From NCBI RefSeq assembly GCF_012489685.1, contig NC_080046.1, positions 38,899,176 through 38,963,175 of the forward strand: 64,000 nucleotides of DNA. The letters are read 5' to 3'. Position 1 is the stretch's first letter; every line of letters starts with the position of its first letter. Source of the DNA: Lotus japonicus. Lineage: Eukaryota > Streptophyta > Magnoliopsida > Fabales > Fabaceae. This document shows, in pieces, positions 23,966-35,099 of this stretch. The position numbers and the translations under genes are program-made. The notes under the pieces were generated by a model, which searched no databases, had not been told where the DNA came from, and was given only the letters and a program-made list of their open reading frames with translations.

Positions 23966-23968
23966 CAA

Positions 23969-26900
23969 TGTAACACCCCGATTTCGGTGGCGTCACTTTA
24001 GTAACCAAAAGTAAACTTAATGCGGAAAAACGTGAATATTTTTTTTTTGATAATAACTAAGACAAGACTGAATTAAATAAAACCCAAAAGCGAAAAGCAA
24101 CAGAACTAATGTACAATATATAATACAGCCCCGCTGTAAGGAGCAACCTCGTCACGAGTAAACCTCCAGTGACGGGTAATAGAAGAGTAGCGCCCGTAGG
24201 CAATATATACAAACCAAATGAAGAGGGTGAAGTGTCCGCAACACCATCCCTCAAAACTGAGAATGAGCTGGCCCATCGGCCTGAAACAAGATCTCCTATG
24301 TCCAACCAACTCTCTGTGATTCCCGTAAAGAAACCACACAAAAAGCTATAGGTGGGAAACTACCCTGTCCCCAAAGAAAACAAATGATGTTCAGAGCTAA
24401 GACTCTACTCCTACACTAATCCCATCTCGAGGAGCTCACACCAGCACTAAAACCTACATGCTCGCATGATCGTCGTCCGGATTCGAAATCCAGAACGACC
24501 TAGTCTATGTACACCATCTGTTCTCCTCTCACAACCGCGATACGCTCCAGTTCCCGCATCTCAACCCTAGTTCCTCCCGAAGGATGAACCATCATGAATC
24601 AGCCCGCCGAAGACATCTGACAAAGGGCGTTTGTTCGCCAAAGCACACACAGAAGACGCGAGGGTCAACTCCAAAGAATTATATAAATAATACCACCAAT
24701 AGATACCGATAAAAGATTAGCCACTTAGGCTTATAACTAGGGATAACATCCTAGGGTTGCATTATTCCACAAAGAATATAACGACTGTAAATCACAGTTA
24801 ACATGCATCAAGTAGAACTACCAAGTATCAAACACACTCATCAACTAAGTCAGTATGCATGTTGCATGAAATGATATGCAGGTTAACCCAGTCAACCAAT
24901 ATGCAATCCGGAACGGATGGACATCAAACGGATCAATCCTAGCACCAGCAACGGTGGGACCATTCTGCCCGCGTGCCTCTTACACCAAACATAGGTATGG
25001 ACATCAAACGAGTCAATCCTAGCACCAGCAACGGTGGGACCATTCTGCTCGCGTGCCTCTGGGATGAACATCAACCGGATCAATCCTAGCACCAGCAACG
25101 GTGGGACCATTCTGCCCGCGTGTCTCTTACACCAAACCAAGGTAGCCAGATCAGCCATAACCCGTAGGTCTGCCATTTCGGTCTGCTACTAAGAGTCACC
25201 TAGTAGCGCTCTTACGCGGAAATCCTGGTCTTATAACCAATTTTGGAATCCGCCGTGGTCAGGTATCTCGCCGTGTTTAAACCACTTAATGAGTGCATGC
25301 AATGCAGTGATTAGCCAAACAACGTCTCCGACCTCACTCGACACGTCGCCACGTGTTCTAGCTAAATTAATGTCTCTAAAAGCTTACCCTAAGGTAAAGT
25401 CGATTCTGCGACAAAAGACACTTCTTCACATCAACATAGTAACTCATGATGATCTCCAAATCATCCGACTCATCTCAATCCGATGGTCACAACTGCTCAA
25501 CTAGCACAGAGTATTACACTCTCGGAAACTAACGGTTTCCCGGACTTATCCCCAGGATAGCCCAACAACGCATAGCTACTCCAACAGCACAAGAGCATCA
25601 ACATACTCAACACTTCTCAGCTTCCTCAACGATTGGATCCGACGACACTTCTCGTTTTCCAAAGACTAAGATTTGCATCCGAAGCTTCCTTTCGAGTTTA
25701 TTATCATTAATTGAAGATTTAGAGGTTGTTTAATGTCTTATGAGTTTTCTTTTCAAAATAATATCCTTTTTAGTCTTATCGCAAATCCTATAAGTTCTCG
25801 GGATCTCCCAATCCCCAAATGACACCAGAGAATGTCTCGATCCATGAAACACCATAACAAGGTCCGAATCTCATTCGTCCTATCAAACTTTCTCAAAATT
25901 CTCAAAATAAAATCGGCATGACCTGCCCGCTATTCTCACTTTTCAGAAACTCAGATTTCATTGCATAACCATAAATAACTCAGCACAATCAATCAACATG
26001 CCATATATCAACATATTAAGCAATAACCACATAGCACTTAGCATATAAAGCATGCACCACACATCCTAGATTACCCACATAGCACATAGCATGTAAGTCA
26101 ATCTCAAAAACATTCAGTAGATGAATCATCTACATTGTCAGCCGAAGCCTCAGAAAACATTTTCCAATCACACACAATCCAGTGCATAAACAGTAAACAA
26201 TGTCGAAAACATCGACCCTAAGCATTAACTAGAGATTCAGTGAGAAGCCCTCACCTGTAGATTCTCCAGGACGATCTCCTAACACTTGTTCACAATCAAA
26301 GGCTTGCTCCTCTGGGAATTCCTCAAAATCACCTTTAGAGCAAAACCACAGAAATACTATCAGAATCTATCGAAAACTAAGCTATCGATACTTACTAAGG
26401 TTACTCGAAGTAATCTATACTCTAAGGTACGATAATCTAGCGCGAAAGGACAAGTTTTCGGAAAAGGAAATTTCCTCCTCCCCCCTTAATAGGTTCGGCC
26501 ACTTTAGGTAATTAGGGGACTCGATTTTTCTTCGATCAAACTTGGTTCCTATGCTATCATTAGCCGTAACTAAGGGTATTCTGAACTCGGAAAAATTATC
26601 GGATCAAAAACTGTCGCAGGGGTATTTTGGTCATGATTTTTAACTTAGGATTTTTAAAACTGAAATCCCAAAAACCAAATTTGACAGGGACGTTACTAAC
26701 GACGTTTATGACAACTAATCCTACTAGCACTAAGCTAAGGCGATAGTTTTCAGCCTAAAGGTTGAAGCTTTACTCCAAAAACTCCAAAAATGGGTATTTA
26801 AGGCTAAAATTGATTCCGGCGGAAATCCGGCGGCATAACGGAAAATCTAATCCGGCAGAAGTGATCTTGGGCACATAAGGAAGAGGTTTAGAATCAGAAA

Positions 26901-27862
26901 TGAAACATTCAGGATAGTTTTGCAAAAACCCATAAACTATCAGCTCAGAAAAGTCTACAGAAAAGCTATGGAAAAAGCGATCAGAGGTAAGGATTAGCGA
27001 CTATACCTCGAAACCTTGAAGCAGCAACTGATTGATCGACGATCAAGCAAGGATTGAACAAAATCTCTTCCTCCTTCTTCTTCTTCTTGGCCGCGGGTTT
27101 GGGTGGGGAAAATGGTGGAAAATTTGTGTTTTTCTTCCTTTCTTGGCTATATATAGAGGTTGGCAAAACGCGGTAAAATGAAAGTTTCGCGAATCTTATT
27201 TTTCCGGCGTCATTCTCCATGAATTCTAAGATAGGTTTTGGCGAAAGAATTCCAAAACTAAAAAGAGGTCTCCTTGTATTTTTGGCAACTAATGCATAGT
27301 CGGTATAAAACTATTTTACCCGATAAGTTGCTTTTTGCATCGGATGTCGGAATGGAAAACTTCCTTCTGAAGAAAGATTGAAATCATCAAGAGAAATGGG
27401 TGTACGCGTGTAGAATATTCATTTGAAGCTCTGAATAGAAAAAGTCTTCATAGTCGGGTGATTCTAGGGTTTTGAAATACCAGGGATTCGGTTTCGGCAA
27501 ACTTCCGATGATTGGAATCGGACGTTCGTAGATCCTAGAGTTTCGCCTCGAAACGATTGTGATATATGGAAAAAGAGAAGTTCTAACATTTCTCTGAAGA
27601 TTTTTGGAATTAACTTCCGTCGTGCCTAAAAGTGAAAACTAGCTATATACTAGGGTTTCTGACCTAGGTTTAAGCGTAAAACGATCGTGCTATATCTTTT
27701 ATCGATCATAATGCAATCCTTGAACTTTTCCTGAACTTTCTCCTTCATAAATATATTCCTTCCGATAAACTCTCGTTCAGGTTTTCCTTCACGATACGTC
27801 AAGCCTAATCGTAAATGGAAATCTCTTCCACTTATTCTAAGCTTAAAAACTTGGGTCTCACA
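23969..27862 (-). repeat. 5' LTR of the TR-GAG element (3894 bp)
   Basis: The same sequence as 17666-21561; followed on the right by the GATGT target duplication and resumption of the LINE. On the minus strand this copy is upstream of gag and would supply its promoter. Confidence 0.93.
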
Positions 27863-30800
27863 GATGTCGTCATCCTTCTAGAGACGCGATGTCAGTTCAA
27901 CAGAGTTAAACAATTCTGGAACTCACTGGGTTTTGCCCCTGGTTTCATCTCTGAAGCAATAGGTTTTAGTGGAGGAATTTGGGTATTGATCAACAATATT
28001 TCTAACTTCTCTTGTCGTTTATTGCAGCTCCATCAGCAAGCGGTGACATTTGAACTGTGGAAAGATAGCTTCTCTTGGGCTTGTTCTGCGATCTATGCGT
28101 CGCCGGTTCCAGTTCACAGGGAACTTCTTTGGGATCATCTAATAGAACTTCGGGCGGAGCTGACAGTTCCTTGGCTCATGGTAGGAGACTTCAATGAAAT
28201 CACCTTACCTTCTGAAGTCCGTGGGGGAGCCTTTCTTCCTAACAGGGCCTTTCATTTCTCTTCCGTTCTAGATGCGTGTAGAATGATTGACCTTGGGGCA
28301 GTGGGAGGCCGCTTCACATGGTTTAGAAAGGCGAACAACAAAGTGATACTATCCAAGAGGCTTGATAGAGTCGTGGGTGATATAAACTGGAGGATGGATT
28401 TCCCAGATGCTTTTGTTGACATTCTCCACAGGATCCATTCTGATCACTATCCCTTGTTAATCCACTGTGGAGCACCCACTCAGAGAAGTCAGAATCGTCC
28501 CTTCAAATTCATGGCTGCCTGGGTTGATCACCCGGACTTTGCCCCTTTGGTGAATAATGCGTGGAGACAATCAGAGGAGTCTATCCAGGTGAAACTGGCA
28601 CGAGTGCGTCAGGATGCAGTAGACTTCAATCAGAATGTGTTTGGTAATATATTTAGGAGAAAACGCCGAATTGAAGCTCGTTTGAAAGGAGTACAGAGGG
28701 AACTGAACAAGAATATCACCTCTGACCTAGTTCAATTCGAGAAGGATCTACAGCGTGAATACAAGAGCATTCTTAAACAAGAAGAGCTTACTTGGTTTCA
28801 GAAAGCTAGGGATAACAGGATTAGATTGGGTGATCGCAACACGGCCTACTTTCATACTCAGGCAGTGATTCGCAGAAAGAAAAACATGGTTCATAGGCTT
28901 AAGCTTGAGGATGGTTCTTGGTGTTCAGACAAAACCATGCTGGGAGGGATTGCGCAAGATTATTTTGTGAACCTATTCGCTCGTGACACCAATATGTCTC
29001 AAACCAATCTCCCCCAGGTTGCGATTCCCAGGCTCTCAGACATAGCCCAAGTCTTGCTATCCCATGAGGTTGATAAGGAGGAGGTGCGGAGTGCCCTGAT
29101 GTCGATGAAGTCATTTACGGCGCCTGGCCCCGATGGCTTTCAATCGTTTTTCTACAAAAAATTCTGGGAACAGGTTGGAGATGATCTTTGGCATCTTGTG
29201 AAGAAGGCTCTAGCTAAAGGCAAGGTGGATGAACAGTTATTAGAGATCTTGGTGGTTCTAATACCCAAGGTGGATCACCCTAGCACCATCAAGGAGTTCC
29301 GGCCCATAAGTTTGTGTAATGTCACTTTCATACTAGTCACTAAGGTGTTGGTGAATCGCCTTCGACCCTTTCTGGATCATATTGTGGGACCTATGCAAAG
29401 CAGTTTCTTGCCGGGAAGAGGGACAATGGACAATGCGTTTCTTGCACAAGAGATTGTTCATTTCATGGACTGATCAACTACAGCCAAGGGAAGTTTGGCC
29501 TTTAAAATCGACTTGGAAAAGGCGTATGACAGCATCTCTTGGGATTTTCTTAGGGAAACTTTAATTCTCTATGGCTTTCCACCTCAAATAATTAATCTGA
29601 TCATGTGTTGTGTGATGTCTTCGCAATTAACTCTGCTTTGGAATGGGGAAAGACTACAACCATTCAAACCAGGAAGAGGTCTTCGCCAAGGAGACCCAAT
29701 CTCTCCATATCTTTTTGTTCTCTGCATGGAACGATTTTCTCTCCTCATTCAACAGCTAGTGGATGCAGGTAGTTGGAACCCTATTCGCTTAACAAAGGAT
29801 GGCACTCCAATTTCACACATGTTCTTTGCTGACGATGTTCTCCTGTTTTGCAAGGCCACTCCTTCCCAAGTGAATATTGTAGTTGTGGCCCTTAAGCTCT
29901 TCTGCGATAGTTCTGGGTTGAAAGTAAACATTCATAAATCCAAAGCTATCGCTTCCAAGGGTGTGCGTGCGGCAGTTAGGGAAGAGATAGCCAGCATCGC
30001 TCCTATACCGTTCGTGTCACACCTTGGCAAGTATTTGGGTTTTCCCTTGAATGGGGGGAGGGTGCGAACTCAAACCTTTAATTTCTTGCTGGAAAATATC
30101 CAAAGTAAGTTGGCATCTTGGAGAACAAATCTTTTAAATGGAGCAGGAAGAACGTGCCTCGTCAAATCAGTGATGGTAGCCATTCCCACCTATGTTATGC
30201 AAGTTTTTTGGCTTCCGAGGACGTTACTCAAGCATATGGAGCAAACTATGAGGACGTTTCTGTGGGCCAAGGGCAACAACAAGAGAGGGTGGCATTTAAT
30301 CAACTGGAACACAGTCATGAAGTCTAAGGATGAGGGGGGCCTGGGTGTTCGTGATCTCTCGTTGGCAAATACGGCTCTAGGCAGTTTGGTGTATGATACA
30401 TAAACCCCAGAATTTGTGGGTTCAGATTATGAGACAAAAGTACCTGCGGAATTCTTCAATCCTCCAGGTTGGATCTCGTCCTCACGACTCTCCGGTTTGG
30501 CGAGGGATACTTCGCGCGAGAGACGTCCTTCACCAAGGTTTTGAGTTCAAGCTAGGTTCGGGAGAGACCTCGATGTGGTATGCAGACTGGTCTGGCCAGG
30601 GGGCGTGGGCTCCTCAGTTACCTTTTGTACATATCTCGGATACCAATCTCTCTTTACGGGATGTTATTCGTAATGGCACTTGGAACTTAAATGGTCTTTA
30701 TACTATTACTCCGCCAGCGATTGCTGAGCAATTGTCTAAGATCTCCCCAATCCTGACTCCTGAACGCAGGGATAACTGGATTTGGAAGCATAGCCCGACA

Positions 30801-31857
30801 GGGTACTACACTGTGCGTGATGCCTATAACTGGTTGCATGAGACGTTGACAGGAGACGGAGAAACAGGCTACTGGAAATGGCTCTGGAAGTTGAAAGCTC
30901 CAGAAAAAATAAAGTTCTTTGTTTGGATTTCCTTACACAATTCTCTCCAAGTAAATGAGTATCGGTTCAGATGCAAAATGGCTCATTCCCCTGCGTGTCC
31001 TCGTTGCTCGGCGCCGATTGAGAATGTGCTTCATTGCCTCAGAGACTGTCCGCATGCGAGAGAGATATGGCTTCGTGTGGGGGCCCTGGGTTGGAACAAT
31101 TTTTTGACGGACAACGTCTCCCATTGGATCCAATCGCAAGCTTGTGGAGATCGTGGAACCATCTTTCTGTCAGGAATTTGGGGAATATGGAAATGGCGGA
31201 ATAATGCCGTCTTTGAGGAAGAGAGTTGGAGTTTGGACGACGCGTGGCGTCGGATGGCACACGAACACGATGATATAATGTACAGCTTGAATCCTGAACA
31301 GCTAGAAAGTACTAGTGCTCTTCTTAGTGATGTTTGGCACCCTCCACCTCCTGGGATGATAAAGCTCAATACGGACGGGAGTTGGAGACAAGGCAGTGCC
31401 TATAGTGGTGGTGGCGGCCTCCTCCGTGGCGCGGATGGTGTTTGGCTGATTGGCTTTTGGTCAAGAAGGAACGGGGAGAGTGCTTTCATGGCAGAAGTGG
31501 AAGCTCTGAGAGATGGGCTGCGAATGGCTTGGGTCAATGGCTACAGGAATATCATAGCAGAGGTTGATAGTAAAGAGATACTACAAGCGTTGAACAATGC
31601 AGATACTCACAATTTTTGTCCAATTCTGGGAGATATAGCAACTCTTCTGCATGCTTCATGGCAAGTCAGTCTTAGATGGGTTCCCAGGGACAGCAACGCA
31701 GCAGCGGACTGTTTAGCAAAGCTGGGTATGTGTTGGGATTCTGTAGGCGTTAAGTTTTTTTAGAGACCTCCGGCGGAAGTTGAACCTTTCATCTTGAGGG
31801 ACTCGTTTTCTTGTAGTTAGTTTGTTTTCTTGTCTAATTTTCCGATGGAACTAAAAA

Positions 31858-31876
31858 AAGAAATATAGTATTAAAA
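31858..31876 (+). repeat. LINE target-site duplication, right copy
   Basis: Identical to 17336-17354; directly follows the LINE A-rich tail. Confidence 0.9.
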
Positions 31877-32079
31877 TGTCCTAGCCTAACCATGATCAAA
31901 TTTCAAAATCATGGGAGCCCAGCCAAACTACTTGACTTGAAAAAAATTTGCAGAACCCAGCGCGAAAGCTGAACAATAGAATAAGAGTAGCAAGTAGCAA
32001 CAGGTAACATAAACAATCATTTCAGTAACGAGAAACAGAAGATCCAGCAATCGAATTCATTATGCTCTCAAACCTCATG
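31877..32079. other. Short unique stretch between LINE and TRIM
   Basis: No gene or repeat recognised. Confidence 0.5.
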
Positions 32080-32084
32080 ATACA

Positions 32085-32429
32085 TATTAGAAATTAGGGG
32101 GCCTATACTCAACCACAAAAGCTAGCTCAAGAGTTGAGGTTTGCACAACCCTTATAAACACTTGATTGGCCTTATCTCTAGCCAATGTGGGACTTCTAAC
32201 ACACCCCCTCACGTCCAGGATTGAACAGACTGGAACGTGGGAACAACAACGGGTGGCCCAAATATGGGAGGTCTCCACACAACAAATGGATCTAGGATAG
32301 GCTCTGATACCATATTAGAAATTGGGAGGCCTATACTCAACCACAAAAGCTAGCTCAAGAGTTGAGGTTTGCACAACCCTTATAAACACTTGATTGGCCT
32401 TATCTCTAGCCAAAGTGGGACTTCTAACA
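32085..32429 (-). mobile_element. TRIM retrotransposon (345 bp)
   Basis: Two 117-bp direct repeats (32085-32201 and 32313-32429) flank 111 bp. On the minus strand each LTR begins TGTTAGAAGTCCCAC and ends AATTTCTAATA. Directly after the 5' LTR comes TGGTATCAGAGCC (complement 32300-32312), a tRNA-Met primer site; directly before the 3' LTR is the purine tract GAGGGGGTG. The target duplication ATACA is at 32080-32084 and 32430-32434. It has no coding capacity, as usual for this class. Confidence 0.92.
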
Positions 32430-32434
32430 ATACA

Positions 32435-33800
32435 AACTCCGGCAAATTCTCTCCGCTTAGTGGTACTTAAGTATTCAGGCTTAAGTAATCATTCTGCTAT
32501 GTATGATTCATATATACGTCTGCCAAAAGCCAAAAAAAAGGATAAATTAAAATAGAATATTTAAAGCCTTGTGGCGTGAAAATGGAAAAGCAATCAAACT
32601 TTGATTCTGAGTACAATTGGTATTGTACACACTTCATTTCCTCTCACACAAAAAAGTGATAAAGGAAGAAAAGAGAGAGAAATGATAGATATGATGTGTG
32701 ATTTTACAGAAAAAAAGAAAAGATAGATAGAAAGAAAAGTGAGCAGAACTGAAATGGAAGTTGCATGTTAAGTCTGAGTGAATCAAAACTATCTCCTCTG
32801 GTTTTAAATTTCATTTGAGCTAAGAAGTGCAATTTTAAGTTGTAATAGTGAAATTCGGTCAAGCTCTCCCCTTTGTATTCTGTGCACACAATCAGTTCGG
32901 TGGCTTGTTTCTAATTTATCGGAATCTATGGTTAGTGGGTTAATGGGTTGTTGTTGTTGTGAAGTTTTGAAGCTTCTTTAGTCTTGTAACTTTGTCGAAG
33001 TGTTCAACTGAGTGCTCTTTGAGTAGAGTTTCTCTTTTCCAGGCAGTCAATATAAACTCTGGACATCTTTACTCATGGATGCAGGGTGGGTTCTACCTAA
33101 TGTGAATAGAAATAATAATATTAAATGGAAATATTATTATTATTAACTACTACTATTATTATTTTCCAATTAGACCTATTGAATCCTCTGCTTTGATGAT
33201 AAAGTTGTGGGTTTGTGGAATTGATTTAAATTCACTTAACTCAGAAACTATATGAACAAAAATAATACATGCAGATTAAGCCCCCATCCCCAACACTTTC
33301 ACTCTGGATGAAAACATCAATTCATAATCAAGAAAACAATGCTGAGGAAAAGTTTCTTTCTAGTAAAGCATCCCCGCTGCCTCCGTGTGAATAGCGCCTG
33401 TAAAGAATGGATTCGTCTAGAGCCACACGACATCAAGACCCACATGGATTAGCAACATGGAGACGCTGTGGGAACCCAGGGATATGATTATATACACATC
33501 ATAAAGTTTGATAATTATAGATAGAATGGAATAATAAGCAAGTATGAGCAAAGGTTTTACCTTGTCAACAGGGAACTCGGTGGTTTTGAAGCGAGTTCAA
33601 ACAAACTCTTGTATCTGTTCAAAATATATCAAAAGAGGATGAGGAAAATAATCTAATTACTCAACAACATTTATGTCAAACACTTGCACAATTATTAGCA
33701 CCACATGAAGCAAGTTGCAAACTCGAGTGATCTTCCTAATTTTTCCTCCATGCCAACCGGTTCACAATAGAGACATATAGGGGAGGAGATGGTTGATGCA
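32435..33800. other. Intergenic, no gene
   Basis: Includes ATT/TTA trinucleotide runs at about 33107-33165 and GA-rich pieces at 32660-32740. No coding evidence. Confidence 0.45.
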
Positions 33801-33804
33801 GTAT

Positions 33805-34998
33805 TAGTAAGGAGTAATATAGGTAAATCTTAGATAATTAGGGCAAATCTTTTAAGATTTTAATATTTTATGAAAAAGTTGCTCAGATTTAAAATTACCT
33901 TTAAAAAATCGGTTTCAAGATTTGTTATGAGAATAAATTTTAGGTGAAGAAAAAGTTTATTTTTAGAATATTAATTAAATTTTATGGTATTTTTATTGAA
34001 TTTTCGGATTTTTATTTAATTCAGGATTTTATGAGTTTTTATTGTGATTTTATAGTTTTTATTAATTAAATTTTTATGGTTTTTTTGGTTTTTTATTTAA
34101 TCTAGGTAAATCTTAGATAATTAGGGCAAATCTTTTAATTTGGTTTAGGTCAATCTTAGAAAATTATAGGAAATCTTTTAAAATTTTAATATTTTATGAA
34201 AAAGTTTCTCAGATTTAAACATCAAATGAGAATTAATTTGGGAGTGACACCTCATCAAATTTGTTTGACAATTCAATCTGATTATAATATTTTATGAAAA
34301 AACTTATCTAATGGAATGACACGTGAATTTTTTTTATGATAACTAACCTGAGAATGACATGTGAGATTTTTTTTAGAGTATTAATTAATTTAAGAAAAAA
34401 ATAAACATCCTAATTAATTTATACTCTAAAACTAAATCAAAAATAAAATAAAATAAAATATTTCCTGAAATTAACATTAAATAAATAATAAGATAAAATC
34501 AAGAAATAAACAACCTAAATCCTAATCAAATCTAAAATTTAAAAAGGTACTAAATAAATATGTATAAAACTACCAAAATCTAGCAAATCACAATAAAAAC
34601 TCATAAAATTCTGAATTAATTAAAAATCCGAAAATTCAATAAAAATATCATAAAAATTAATTTATACTCTAAAAATAAATAATAAGATAAATTAAGAAAT
34701 AAACAATCTAAATCCTAATCAAATATAAAATTTAAAAAGGTACTAAATAAAGATAGATAAAAACTATCAAAATCTAGCAAATCACAATAAAAACTCATAA
34801 AATCCTGAATTAATTAAAAATCCAAAAATTCAATAAAAATACCATAAAAATTAATTAATACTCTATAAATAAATCTAAAATAAATTAAGATAAAATCAAA
34901 AAATAAACAACCTAAATCCTAATAAAATTTAAAATTTAAAAAGTTACTAAATAAATATAGATAAAAACTATCAAAATCTAGCAAATCACAATAAAACT
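33805..34998 (-). repeat. AT-rich Helitron-family fragment with tandem units
   Basis: 33805-34260 matches the interior of the 14364-14949 Helitron (TAGGTAAATCTTAGATAATT). 34430-34998 holds about three units of roughly 200 bp, each with AATCTAGCAAATCACAATA and CTGAATTAATTAAAAATCC. These are inverted copies of units at 39180-40480. Confidence 0.65.
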
Positions 34999-35099
34999 CA
35001 TCAATATCAATATCAATATCAATCATCAATATCAATCAATATCAATATCAATATCAATATCAATATTAATATCAATATCAATATCAATATCAATATCAA
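34999..35099. repeat. ATATCA microsatellite at a Helitron 5' end
   Basis: Repeated ATATCA/ATCAAT units run straight into the Helitron start at 35100. The same unit in inverted form lies beside another copy of that start at 42116-42180. Confidence 0.8.

Larger units (their letters stand above)
17666..27862 (-). mobile_element. TR-GAG-type non-autonomous Ty3 LTR retrotransposon
   Basis: Two near-identical LTRs of about 3.9 kb enclose a 2.4-kb interior with a single gag gene on the minus strand. The target-site duplication GATGT is at 17661-17665 and 27863-27867. On the minus strand the LTRs run TGTGAGACCC...GGTGTTACA. The primer site TGGTATCAGAGC (complement 23954-23965) matches initiator tRNA-Met, three bases from the LTR. 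A polypurine tract (GGAGGGTAG within complement 21562-21583) precedes the other LTR. Gag resembles Tekay/Del chromoviruses. No protease, RT, RNase H or integrase is present, so it depends on another element. Named type: terminal-repeat retrotransposon with GAG. Confidence 0.93.
17556..31763 (+). pseudogene. LINE ORF2 (endonuclease-reverse transcriptase-RNase H), split and disabled
   Basis: Starts at ATG 17556. The first 110 nt (ILSWNVRGAM motif) join in frame to sequence after 27867, once the LTR element and one GATGT are removed. The apurinic-type endonuclease has VILLETRC, VGDFNEI and SDHYPL. The reverse transcriptase has FRPISLCN, AFKIDLEKAYDS, GLRQGDPISPYLF, the catalytic FADD (near 29823-29834) and YLGFPL. 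Then follow a zf-RVT domain (WKLKAPEKIKFFVW, CPRC...HCLRDC) and RNase H (NTDGSW, AEVEALRDG, EVDSKE, RDSNAAADCLAKLG), ending at TAG 31761-31763. Besides the insertion there is an in-frame TGA at 29471-29473 before the AFKIDLEKAYD motif and a frameshift near 30390-30403. About 1330 codons in all, normal for plant L1 ORF2. Not functional. Confidence 0.9.
17355..31857 (+). mobile_element. L1-type LINE, 5'-truncated, interrupted by an LTR element
   Basis: The LINE lies between exact 19-bp direct repeats AAGAAATATAGTATTAAAA at 17336-17354 and 31858-31876; its 3' end is a short A-rich tail (31853-31859). It contains the end of a first open frame and an ORF2 with endonuclease, reverse transcriptase, zf-RVT and RNase H regions. 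The LTR element at 17666-27862 splits the endonuclease. Without that insertion the LINE is about 4.3 kb. Confidence 0.9.
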
